Origin: Actinomycetota bacterium
GTDB taxonomy: Bacteria; Actinomycetota; Thermoleophilia; Solirubrobacterales; JACPNS01
DNA: 50,581 bases
Reading direction: 5' to 3'
Assembly: GCA_016219715.1 (NCBI GenBank)
Contig: JACRKX010000052.1
Location: 1-50,581, forward strand
The translations under genes and the position numbers were made by a program. Shown piece after piece: positions 35,915-43,472 of this stretch. The notes below the pieces were generated by a model. It had not been told where the DNA came from. It worked only from the letters and a program-made list of their open reading frames with translations, and did not search any database. The number at the start of each line of letters is the position of its first letter. The first letter of the stretch is position 1.

Positions 35915-36838
35915 CTAGAACTTGCCCTCGAGCACCATCTGCGTATTGGTGAACTGCGCGACTACCTTGCCCTCGGCGCGGATCATCACCATCCACACCT
36001 GGGTGCGGCGGCCGGTGTGCAAAGGCGTGGCTTCGGCCTCGAGCATCATGCCGGCGCGGCCGGCGCCGATCACGTTGACCTTCAAGTCGACGCTGCTGAA
36101 GACCTGACCCTCGCGCAGGTTGGCGATGGTGCCTTCGCCGGCGACGGTGTCGCCGAAAGTGGCCCAGACGCCACCGTGCATGAACTTGCCGCTGTGCAGG
36201 TGGCGCTCGTCGATGGTCATGCGTCCGAGTGCACGCTCTTTCGTGACTTCGACCAGCTCGATCCCGAGATGAGTGGCGTAAGGGCCCTGCGGGATGTCGA
36301 GCGCCGGTACCTGCGGTGTGCGCTCGTCGCCCTCGACGCCAACGGCCTCGGGCGGAACCTCGGAAGTCGAGACCTGTGGCGCCCCACCGTTTTTTGGCTC
36401 GAGCAGCACCTGTGTGCAGAGGAAGTTGCCGACCAGTCGGTCGCGGCAGCTGATGCGCACCTCCCATGTTTGCGTGCGGCGGCCGATGTGTAGCGGTTCG
36501 GCGACGGCCCAGAGCTCGTCGCCCCGCTTGGCCAGCGCGAACATGTTCATCTTCATCTCGGCTGTTGTGAAGTTCCAGCCGACCGGCACCCGGCGGGCCG
36601 TGGCCCAGCCGGCGATGCTGTCTGCGAAGGCAGTCCACGCACCGGCGTGCATGTTGTCGACTCGATGCAGATGGCGTTCGCTGACGACCATCTTTCCAAC
36701 CGTTCGCTCGGGGCCGAGCTCTACGACTTCAAAGCCGAGCCAGCCAGGAAACGTGTTCTTCGTGAACTTGTGAGTGATCTCGGAGTCGAACGCGAACTCC
36801 GTGTTGATCTCGATTGGCGGCGCGGGGATCGTCGGCAT
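35915..36838 (-). CDS. Double-hotdog PaaI-type thioesterase-like protein
   Basis: 307 residues from ATG 36838. Two tandem hotdog domains (about 20-155 and 185-305), each with the PaaI-like block: HLHRVDNMHAGAWTAFADSIAGWAT in the first and HLHSGKFMHGGVWATFGDTVAGEGT in the second, and matching LHIGRRTQTWEVRI / LHTGRRTQVWMVMI strands. Such proteins hydrolyse acyl- or aryl-CoA thioesters; the second copy keeps the HGG motif best, so it may be the catalytic one. The internal repeat indicates duplication and fusion. Substrate unknown. Confidence 0.88.
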   Translation of the reverse strand: MPTIPAPPIEINTEFAFDSEITHKFTKNTFPGWLGFEVVELGPERTVGKMVVSERHLHRVDNMHAGAWTAFADSIAGWATARRVPVGWNFTTAEMKMNMFALAKRGDELWAVAEPLHIGRRTQTWEVRISCRDRLVGNFLCTQVLLEPKNGGAPQVSTSEVPPEAVGVEGDERTPQVPALDIPQGPYATHLGIELVEVTKERALGRMTIDERHLHSGKFMHGGVWATFGDTVAGEGTIANLREGQVFSSVDLKVNVIGAGRAGMMLEAEATPLHTGRRTQVWMVMIRAEGKVVAQFTNTQMVLEGKF

Positions 36839-36882
36839 GGCCGCGAGAGTACCCGCCGGGGCATGGGCGCGTGTGTGCGCCT

Positions 36883-36919
36883 CCTCACCCGCGGGCCGTG
36901 ACCCGGCCCGCGGGTGAGG
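36883..36919 (-). terminator. 15-bp perfect hairpin without U-tract
   Basis: CCTCACCCGCGGGCC (36883-36897) and its exact complement (36905-36919) with a 7-base loop, directly after the stop of the small Cys protein gene and before the hotdog gene. No T-run on the minus strand. Probably a U-less terminator or mRNA 3' stabiliser. Confidence 0.6.
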
Positions 36920-36921
36920 GG

Positions 36922-37188
36922 CTACTCCCACTTGACCTTCATGATTTCGATGCGCTCGCCGTTGCGGATGCGATCTCGCATCATCTGACAAAGCGGGCAA
37001 TCGTCTTCGAAATCGTCTTCGGTGGCGACGACCATTTCGTACTCCGGCTCTGCGAACGGGTCTAGCGGATCGGGCATGCCCTGCACGACGACGTGCTGAG
37101 CTGAGCTGAAGTCCTCGGGAATCGCGTTCGGGTTGAACCAGACATCTTTTTCTGCCGGCCACGGGGGCGGCGGGAATGAATCGAACAT
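36922..37188 (-). CDS. Small acidic protein with CPLC motif, unknown
   Basis: 88 residues from ATG 37188 (TTG 37200 would add four). Pro/aromatic-rich start (MFDSFPPPPWPAEKDVWF), then ALPEDF-like and acidic segments, and near the end EDDFEDDCPLCQMMRDRIRNGERIEIMKV with a CxxC pair that may bind metal. I do not recognise the family. It is divergent from lexA and lies just beside the SOS boxes, so it could share LexA control; this is inference. Codon bias matches the neighbours. Confidence 0.6.
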   Translation of the reverse strand: MFDSFPPPPWPAEKDVWFNPNAIPEDFSSAQHVVVQGMPDPLDPFAEPEYEMVVATEDDFEDDCPLCQMMRDRIRNGERIEIMKVKWE

Positions 37189-37289
37189 GCCGCCAGTCAA
37201 CCGCGTTCCCCGTTACGGATCAAGACGCAAAGGTCAAAACTTCGTGACGAACTGAAGACGATTCGCATGCCCTGAGTGGCCGCGAGACA

Positions 37290-37303
37290 CGAACAAATGT
37301 TTC
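37290..37303. promoter_or_regulatory. Upstream degenerate SOS (LexA) box
   Basis: CGAAC-AAAT-GTTTC, one mismatch from the actinobacterial consensus CGAAC-N4-GTTCG. It is 38 bp (centre to centre) from the perfect box and roughly overlaps the -35 region expected for lexA. Confidence 0.6.
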
Positions 37304-37327
37304 CGTCCGGCCGACCGAGTTATATTC

Positions 37328-37341
37328 CGAACAGATGTTCG
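37328..37341. promoter_or_regulatory. Perfect actinobacterial SOS (LexA) box
   Basis: CGAAC-AGAT-GTTCG matches the consensus exactly. It sits just after a -10-like TATATT (37321-37326) and about 60 bases before the lexA start, so LexA binding would block its own promoter. Confidence 0.9.
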
Positions 37342-37400
37342 CCTCATCGTGAGCGAGCCGCCGGTCTGACTGCACGGCGACAGCGCTCGGGAGGCCGGTG

Positions 37401-38174
37401 ATGGCGAGCAGAACGACGAGAAAGGTGAGGAAGATGATCGAAAAAGTGCGAGATCCGGAGCCGGCTAAGTCCGTACTGGCCAAGTCCGCGGTGGCCAAGC
37501 CCGCAGCCGGCGCGTCCGGAGCGGCCAAGACCGAGCTGACCAAGCGTCAGACCGAGATTCTCGATTTCATCAAGCGGTACCTTGAGAAGAACGGGTACCC
37601 CCCGACGGTCCGCGACATCGGCGGCGCCGTCGGCCTCACCTCCTCGTCGACCGTCCACGCCCACCTCTCCAATCTCGAAAAAGCCGGCGCGATCCGCCGT
37701 GACCCCACCAAGCCACGTGCCCTAGAGGTCATGGGCGAGAAGGTCAAGCGCGCCGCCGGCCGAGCCGCCGAAGCAGTCGCCGACGGCGTAGCCGCGGCCA
37801 CCAGCGGCTTGCCACTAATCGGCCACGTTGCCGCAGGCGAGCCGATCCTTGCCGAGCAGAACATCGAGGAGTACATCGAGGTTCCGCGCATAGGCGGGGG
37901 CGACGAAGCCGATTTCGTCCTCTCGGTGCGTGGTGATTCGATGCAGCAGGCCGGCATCCTCGACGGCGACTTCGTCGTCGTGCGTTCGCAGCAGAACGCC
38001 CGCGACGGCGAGATCGTTGTGGCGCTCGTCGAGAACGAGGCGACGGTCAAGCGTTTCTACCGTGAGCCCGACCATGTCCGGCTCGAGCCCGAGAACGACG
38101 CCTACGAGCCGATCCGCAGCCGTGACGCCGAGGTCATCGGCTCGGTGGTCGGGGTCTTCCGCCGCGTGGCGTAA
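37401..38174 (+). CDS. lexA: SOS repressor LexA with Lys/Ala-rich N-terminal extension
   Basis: 257 residues from ATG 37401 (GGGAGG 6 bases upstream; an inner ATG at 37434 also has a ribosome site). Residues 1-44 are a basic Lys/Ala/Pro extension beyond the family start. Winged helix at 45-110 (KRQTEILDFIKRYLEKNGYPPTVRDIGGAVGL). Ala-rich linker 111-137. Self-cleavage at Ala145-Gly146 in GHVAAGEP; catalytic Ser180 in VRGDSMQQAG and Lys217 in NEATVKRFY. Represses DNA-damage genes until RecA triggers cleavage. Two SOS boxes upstream show autoregulation. The extension makes it longer than typical LexA. Confidence 0.95.
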   Translation: MASRTTRKVRKMIEKVRDPEPAKSVLAKSAVAKPAAGASGAAKTELTKRQTEILDFIKRYLEKNGYPPTVRDIGGAVGLTSSSTVHAHLSNLEKAGAIRRDPTKPRALEVMGEKVKRAAGRAAEAVADGVAAATSGLPLIGHVAAGEPILAEQNIEEYIEVPRIGGGDEADFVLSVRGDSMQQAGILDGDFVVVRSQQNARDGEIVVALVENEATVKRFYREPDHVRLEPENDAYEPIRSRDAEVIGSVVGVFRRVA

Positions 38175-38230
38175 CGCTCGTCGCGGTCGCCGGGGCGGGC
38201 CCGAATTCGCCCTTCCAGAGCGGCTTCTCG

Positions 38231-38246
38231 ACATACGTACATACGT
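38231..38246. repeat. Two direct repeats ACATACGT upstream of narK
   Basis: Two perfect 8-base copies abut one another, about 135-150 bases before the narK start in the lexA-narK gap. Could be a site for a regulator of the nitrate operon. They do not fit the GlnR-box spacing I would expect, so no regulator is named. Confidence 0.35.
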
Positions 38247-38379
38247 TTCGCCAAATCTTTGTCCTACGGGAACCACGTCGGCGAGACCCCCGGCCTTAAC
38301 TTCGGTTCTGCGCTGGTAATACGCCGAATCGACGGCGGCCGGCGCTCAGATTCGTTTATCGAACCGGAGGGCGAAGGCG

Positions 38380-39708
38380 ATGATCAGCGACGCGATGAGG
38401 GCGGCTCAATGGCCTGTTGTGGCCATGGCGCTGAATCTCGACGACACGCGCGAGGGCCACGTAAGTGACGAAGCGCGACGCGTGCTGGCGATCAGCACGT
38501 TCGCCTTCACTCTCTGCTTCGCCGTCTGGGTGATGTTCGCGATCGTCGCCCTTCCGATTCGCAAGGAACTGGCGCTCAGCGAGGGCCAGTTCGCGTTGCT
38601 GGCGGCGATCCCGGTGCTCACCGGTTCGGTGCTGCGCGTTCCGGTCGGCATTCTGGCCGACCGCATCGGCGGTCGCGTGTGTATGACCGCTCTGCTGGCG
38701 ATCACCGCGGTGCCGACGTTTCTCGTCAGCCGCATCGACGCGTCGGATCCGGCCGTGGCGTACGACCACCTGCTCATCCTGGCCACGCTGATCGGACTCG
38801 CCGGCACATCTTTCGCTGTCGGCGTGGCCTGGGTTTCGGCGTGGTACCCGCCCGCTCACAAGGGCTTTGCGCTCGGAGTCTTTGGCACCGGCAACGTCGG
38901 CGCTTCGATCACCAAGCTGCTGGCGCCGACGCTGGTCACCCTGGTTGCCGCGGGCGGAGTCGCGGGCGGAGTCGTGCCCGGTGGCTGGCGTTTCGTGCCG
39001 GCCATTTACGCCCTGGCCCTGGCGGCCACGGCGCTTGGCGTGTGGCTGCTCTCGCCGCGTCCCGACATGCGGCCGTCGCGTGGTCGATTGCTCAAGTCGA
39101 TGATCGCGCCGCTCGCGTGCCTTCGCGTCTGGCGCTTCGGCTTCTACTACGTGACGGTGTTCGGCGCGTACGTCGCGCTCGCGCTCTGGCTGCCGAAGTA
39201 CTACGTCGACGTCTACGGCCTCGAATTGCACCAGGCCGGTCTGCTGACGGCGCTGTTCATCTTTCCCGCAAGCCTCCTGCGGCCACTCGGCGGAAGCCTT
39301 TCCGACCGCTACGGCGCCCGCCCGGTCACGTTTGCCTCGTTCGCCGGTATCGGGCTGTTCTCGGCGGCGCTCTGCCTGCCGATGGGCATCCTGCCGTTCA
39401 CGGTGCTCGCGATCGGCGTGGGCGTCTCGATGGGTGTCGGCAAGGCGTCGGTGTACACCTACATCCCGCACTACTTCCCGCGCGACGTCGGTGCGGTGGG
39501 TGGCCTGGTGGGCGCTATCGGCGGTGTCGGAGGCTTTGCATTGCCGTTGATCTTTGCCGCGGTCAAGGTGCGCACCGGTAGCCCAGAGAGCACGTTCTTC
39601 GTAATGCTCGTGCTGGCCACCGTCAGCCTGGCGGTCCTGACATACACGGTCTTTCGCATGCGCGTCGGCGTTTCGTCTCGCGGCGCGGCGCAGGGGGTCG
39701 CATCGTGA
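38380..39708 (+). CDS. NarK/NasA-type nitrate/nitrite MFS transporter
   Basis: 442 residues, 12 membrane segments. NarK-type features: FAVWVMFAIVALPIRKEL in helix 1, PVLTGSVLRVPVGILADRIGGR in the helix 2-3 region, GNVGASITKLLAP (nitrate signature-like), and a second GGVGGFALPLIF signature in the C-half. Start ATG 38380 with GGAGG 9 bases upstream. First gene of a six-gene run in which each start lies at or over the previous stop, followed by a molybdenum protein and nitrite reductase, so nitrate import for assimilation is the likely role. Confidence 0.92.
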   Translation: MISDAMRAAQWPVVAMALNLDDTREGHVSDEARRVLAISTFAFTLCFAVWVMFAIVALPIRKELALSEGQFALLAAIPVLTGSVLRVPVGILADRIGGRVCMTALLAITAVPTFLVSRIDASDPAVAYDHLLILATLIGLAGTSFAVGVAWVSAWYPPAHKGFALGVFGTGNVGASITKLLAPTLVTLVAAGGVAGGVVPGGWRFVPAIYALALAATALGVWLLSPRPDMRPSRGRLLKSMIAPLACLRVWRFGFYYVTVFGAYVALALWLPKYYVDVYGLELHQAGLLTALFIFPASLLRPLGGSLSDRYGARPVTFASFAGIGLFSAALCLPMGILPFTVLAIGVGVSMGVGKASVYTYIPHYFPRDVGAVGGLVGAIGGVGGFALPLIFAAVKVRTGSPESTFFVMLVLATVSLAVLTYTVFRMRVGVSSRGAAQGVAS

Positions 39709-40328
39709 ACGTTCAGTCGATTCGCAAGGTCCCGTTGCCGGTCGAGAACGGTCGTCCGCGCGTGCAGCGCTTGGTCGACGAGCTGCCACCCCTGCACATC
39801 GAGCTCGAGCCGCCGGTTCGCAACCCGTGGACGCTGACTATCGACGGCCTCGTCAAGTGGTCGCTCGAGCTAACTCTCGACGGCCTGCGTTCGATGGGCA
39901 CGACCGTCCAGGTCAACGACTTTCACTGTGTCTGGGGATGGAGCCGCCCGGGCACGCGCTGGACCGGAGTGCCTACCGGCGTGCTGCTCGACGCCGCCGA
40001 GGTCGACCCGCGCGCGACCCACGTGCGTTTTGAAGCCGTGGACAGCCCGTATGCGTCGTGCGTACCGATCGAGCAGGCGCGCGACGGGTTGCTCGCGATC
40101 GGGCTCGAGCTCAAGCCGCTGCCGGCCGTCAACGGCGGCCCGCTTCGCTGGCTTCAGCCTCACTACCTGTGGGGCTACAAGGGTGTCAAGTGGTTGGGAT
40201 CGATCGAAGTGATCGACAGTGTTCAGGCCGGTCCCTGGGAGACCAGGGTCGGTGACATCGAGGGCCGCGTACCGGACGGACTTGTCGACCGGTTCAGCGA
40301 CCTACGCGAAAGGGGTGGACTTCAGTGA
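39705..40328 (+). CDS. Sulfite-oxidase-fold molybdopterin oxidoreductase in a nitrate operon
   Basis: 207 residues, GTG start overlapping narK by 4 bases. SUOX-type molybdopterin domain of the short bacterial sulfite oxidase-like family: LTIDGLVKWSLELTLDGLRSM, then NDFHCVWGWSRPGTRWTGVPTGVLLD with Cys75 as the predicted molybdenum ligand, HVRFEAVDSPYASCVPIEQA, and HYLWGYKGVKWLGSIEVID. No Tat or Sec signal, so it should be cytoplasmic. Eukaryotic assimilatory nitrate reductases also use a SUOX-fold Mo domain, and no classical NasA/NarB is in this operon, so it is a candidate nitrate reductase catalytic subunit. That function is inference. Confidence 0.85.
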   Translation: MNVQSIRKVPLPVENGRPRVQRLVDELPPLHIELEPPVRNPWTLTIDGLVKWSLELTLDGLRSMGTTVQVNDFHCVWGWSRPGTRWTGVPTGVLLDAAEVDPRATHVRFEAVDSPYASCVPIEQARDGLLAIGLELKPLPAVNGGPLRWLQPHYLWGYKGVKWLGSIEVIDSVQAGPWETRVGDIEGRVPDGLVDRFSDLRERGGLQ

Positions 40329-40663
40329 CCACAACAATCGAACCGGCGATCGCAGCCGACGGAACTCTGCGGATGCTCGATGACGTGGTCGCCGAGCGTC
40401 GCGTCAAGCCGCGCGACTGCCGCGACTGCAAGAACTTCGAGCGTGACGCCAGCGGACTGAACTTCGGCTGGTGCGGCGCCCACAAGCAGGCCGTGAAGCT
40501 CTACCACCCGGCCGGCGAGTGGTTCTCCCAGTGCATCTTCAAGGGCCTGCGCCGCTTCAAGGATCAAGAATTCGAACGTGGCGGCGTGCCGGTGGTCACC
40601 GCCGACGGTCGGATCGTACGGGAGATCGCCGAGCAGCCGGCGATCGGCGAAGCAGCAGCATGA
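40325..40663 (+). CDS. Small four-Cys protein between Mo enzyme and NirB
   Basis: 112 residues, GTG start overlapping the Mo-protein stop by 4 bases, and its stop overlapping nirB. Four Cys form C-x2-C-x14-C-x19-C (Cys32, 35, 50, 70) in DCRDCKNFE, NFGWCGAH and WFSQCIF, with His53 and His61 nearby. The pattern suits an iron-sulfur cluster or zinc site. I do not recognise the family. Placed between a molybdenum subunit and an NADH-dependent reductase it could be an electron-transfer subunit; that is inference. Confidence 0.7.
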   Translation: MTTTIEPAIAADGTLRMLDDVVAERRVKPRDCRDCKNFERDASGLNFGWCGAHKQAVKLYHPAGEWFSQCIFKGLRRFKDQEFERGGVPVVTADGRIVREIAEQPAIGEAAA

Positions 40664-43107
40664 GCGCCGCGCGAGGACATGACGCAATCGTGCCGGGGTC
40701 GCCTGGCATCGCGGTGATCGGCGGAGGGATCGCCGGTCAGGCCGTGGCCGAGGCGATACGAGCGCTCGATGCCGATCGCCCGATCACCATGTACTGCGCC
40801 GAGGGCTACGCCCCTTACGACCGCGTGCGGCTCACCGAGCTGATCGAACACAGCGCGACGGTCGACGACCTGCGCATCCGGCCCGACGACTGGTACGTCG
40901 ACAACAACGTCGAACTCATCACCGGAGCCCGCGTCTCGCGTCTCGACACGCAGAGCCTGACTGTGTTCACTGCCGGCTCGGCGCAGCGGTTCAGCTCTGT
41001 CTGCATGGCCACCGGCAGCGAGGCACTGGCCCCGCCGATCGACGGGATCGACAAGCCCGGAGTCTTCCTGTATCGCTACCCGTCGGACTGCGAGGCGATC
41101 CTCGCCGGCGCATCCGGCCGCGGCCGCAAGCGGGCCGTCGTGATCGGCGGCGGACTGCTCGGGCTCGAGGCGGCCAAGGCGCTCGTCTCGCTCGGCTGTG
41201 ACGTGACCGTCGTACACCTGATGGACCGCCTGATGGAGCGGCAGCTCGACTCGGCCGCCGCTTCGCTGTTGCTCGACGCGATGAACGAACTCAAAGTCAA
41301 GGTGATGACCAATCGCTCGACCGTTGAGATCACCGGTCGCTCGAAGGCCGACGGCCTCAGGTTCGAGGACGGCGAAACGATCGACGCCGACTTCGTGGTC
41401 GTCAGCGTCGGTGTCAGCCCGCGCCTCGATCTCGCGCGACAGGCCGGTCTTCAGTGCGAGCGCGGAATCGTCGTCGATGATCGCATGCACACGTCCGCCG
41501 CCGGCGTGTACGCCGTCGGAGAGTGCGCCCAGCACGAAGGGATCGTGCACGGCATCGTTGCCCCGATCTACGAGCAGGCCGAGGTTGCCGCCGCCGCGAT
41601 CGCCGGAGACTCCGACGCCGAGTACCGCGGTTCCATCCCCAGCGCCAAGCTGAAGGTCATGGGCATCGATCTCGTCGCGATCGGAAACGTCGAGAACGGC
41701 GAGACCGTCACGGTGACCGACGCCGATTCGGGTGTCTACCGCAAGCTCGCCGTCAGCGGCGGTCAGATGGTTGGCGCCGTGCTGATGGGCGACACGCGCG
41801 GATACGAGCTTCTGCTCGACATCGCGAAGACCGGAGAGATCATCAACGATCCGCTCGAGACGCTGGCGCGAGCCAGCGAGGCGACCGCCGCCGAACTGCC
41901 CGACGGCGCTCAGGTCTGCAACTGCAACGGCGTCTGCAAGGGCGAGATCGTGAGCGCGATCCGCGAGCGCGGTCTAACTGCCACGCAGGAGGTCGTCGCC
42001 GTCACTCGCGCCGGCGCGGGCTGCGGAAGTTGCAAGCCCCTGGTCTCCGAGATCCTCATGATCGAGACCGGCGGCGCCGCCGACGAAGCGGCGTATCTGT
42101 GTCCGTGCAAGAGCCTCACGCGTGACGACATCGCGGGAGTGATCCGTGAGCACGGCGCCAAGTCGGTCAGCGAAGTCTCGGGCTGCTGCGGCGCTGGGCG
42201 CGAGTGCGGAGCCTGCAAGCCGGGCATCGCGTATCTCGTTTCCGAGATCAACGACAACGCCCATCGCGAAGAGCGCGGAGCGCGGTTCATCAACGATCGT
42301 GTCCACGCCAACATCCAGAAAGACGGAACATTCTCGGTCGTGCCCCGCATCTACGGCGGCGTTACCTCACCGGCCGAGCTGCGCCGCATTGCCGACGTCG
42401 CCGAGAAGTACGACGTCCCGATGGTCAAGTTCACCGGCGGCCAGCGAATCGACCTGCTCGGCGTCAAGAAGGAGCAACTGCCAGCGATCTGGGAGGAGCT
42501 CGACATGCCATCGGGTCACGCCTACGCCAAGGCCGTTCGCACGGTCAAGACGTGTGTCGGATCGCGTTTCTGCCGCTTCGGGATCGACGACGCGATCGAG
42601 ATGGGAATCGAGATGGAGCACGAGTGGGAGGGCGTTTACACCCCGCACAAGGTGAAGGCAGCCGTCAGCGGCTGCCCGCGCAACTGCGCCGAGGCCAGCA
42701 CCAAGGACATCGGGCTGATCGCGGTCGAGGGCGGCTGGCAGGTGCGGATCGGTGGCGCTGCCGGCGCCAGCGTTCGTGAGGGCGACGTGCTCGCCACGTT
42801 CGACACGAAGGCCGAGGCGATGCGCGCCTCGACGATCTTCCTGCAGTACTACCGCGAGAACGGCGAGTACCTCGAACGTACCTACGGCTTCGTCGAGCGC
42901 GTCGGCCTCGACGCGGTCCGCGCGGCGGTGCTCGACGAGCAGTCGGGTGAACCGGAGCGCCTGATGGACCGCTTCAAGCTCGCTAAGGCGGCCGTGGTCG
43001 ACCCGTGGCTCGAACGCCGCGAGCCCGTTCACCCGCGCCAGTTTTCCGAGATCGACAGTCAACCCGAACTGGCCGCCGTGCCGGCCGGCAGCCGAAAGGA
43101 GCAGTAG
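40660..43107 (+). CDS. nirB: Assimilatory NADH nitrite reductase large subunit
   Basis: 815 residues from ATG 40660. It reduces nitrite to ammonium in the cytoplasm. N-terminal FAD/NAD domain (IAVIGGGIAGQAVAEAI; AVVIGGGLLGLEAAKAL), then two BFD-like [2Fe-2S] modules: CNCNGVCKGEI...GCGSCKP and CPCKSLTRDDI...CCGAGRECGACKP. The siroheme/4Fe-4S half follows with TCVGSRFCRFGIDDA and SGCPRNCAEASTKDIG. The ATG shares bases with the preceding stop. All cofactor motifs are intact; slightly shorter than E. coli NirB. Confidence 0.96.
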   Translation: MSAARGHDAIVPGSPGIAVIGGGIAGQAVAEAIRALDADRPITMYCAEGYAPYDRVRLTELIEHSATVDDLRIRPDDWYVDNNVELITGARVSRLDTQSLTVFTAGSAQRFSSVCMATGSEALAPPIDGIDKPGVFLYRYPSDCEAILAGASGRGRKRAVVIGGGLLGLEAAKALVSLGCDVTVVHLMDRLMERQLDSAAASLLLDAMNELKVKVMTNRSTVEITGRSKADGLRFEDGETIDADFVVVSVGVSPRLDLARQAGLQCERGIVVDDRMHTSAAGVYAVGECAQHEGIVHGIVAPIYEQAEVAAAAIAGDSDAEYRGSIPSAKLKVMGIDLVAIGNVENGETVTVTDADSGVYRKLAVSGGQMVGAVLMGDTRGYELLLDIAKTGEIINDPLETLARASEATAAELPDGAQVCNCNGVCKGEIVSAIRERGLTATQEVVAVTRAGAGCGSCKPLVSEILMIETGGAADEAAYLCPCKSLTRDDIAGVIREHGAKSVSEVSGCCGAGRECGACKPGIAYLVSEINDNAHREERGARFINDRVHANIQKDGTFSVVPRIYGGVTSPAELRRIADVAEKYDVPMVKFTGGQRIDLLGVKKEQLPAIWEELDMPSGHAYAKAVRTVKTCVGSRFCRFGIDDAIEMGIEMEHEWEGVYTPHKVKAAVSGCPRNCAEASTKDIGLIAVEGGWQVRIGGAAGASVREGDVLATFDTKAEAMRASTIFLQYYRENGEYLERTYGFVERVGLDAVRAAVLDEQSGEPERLMDRFKLAKAAVVDPWLERREPVHPRQFSEIDSQPELAAVPAGSRKEQ

Positions 43108-43109
43108 CG

Positions 43110-43472
43110 ATGAACCCATTGTTGGTCGAGGCGGTGCGCAGTGCCGGAGCCGATGCCTACCCGCTCTGCTCGGTCGACGACGTGCCGTTCGGCGAGGGCC
43201 GCAGCATCACGGTCGAGGGTGTGAAGATCGGCGTTTTCAACACCGCCGCCGGCTTCTTTGCGATTCAGAACGAATGCCCTCACGAAGGAGGGCCACTTTC
43301 AGACGGGCTGCTGGCCGAGGCCTGTGTGACGTGTCCGCTGCACGGCTGGCGTATCAACCTGCGCAATGGGCGCGTAGAGGGCCGTGAAGACCGTGTTTCG
43401 ACGTTTCGCCTACATCAGGACGGTCACACACTCTGGATCGACGCCGTCGATCTGGAGAGGTTCTCCGGTTGA
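43110..43472 (+). CDS. nirD: Nitrite reductase small subunit, Rieske type
   Basis: 120 residues, 2 bases after nirB with AAAGGAG before the ATG. Rieske fold with the full ligand set: Cys56-x-His58 in NECPHEGG and Cys75-x2-His78 in VTCPLHGW. Many NirD proteins of the enterobacterial type have lost these ligands; this one should carry a [2Fe-2S] cluster. Earlier in-frame starts lie inside nirB and add no Rieske-like sequence. Its TGA shares a base with the next ATG. Confidence 0.93.
   Translation: MNPLLVEAVRSAGADAYPLCSVDDVPFGEGRSITVEGVKIGVFNTAAGFFAIQNECPHEGGPLSDGLLAEACVTCPLHGWRINLRNGRVEGREDRVSTFRLHQDGHTLWIDAVDLERFSG

Noticed and set aside
38221-38260. GlnR box upstream of narK
   Set aside because: GTTTC and GTACA pieces occur but not in the spaced GTnAC-N6-GAAAC arrangement, so only the direct repeats are reported.
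39705-40328. MsrP/YedY methionine sulfoxide reductase
   Set aside because: No Tat signal, shorter, and no msrQ partner; the nitrate-operon context fits better.
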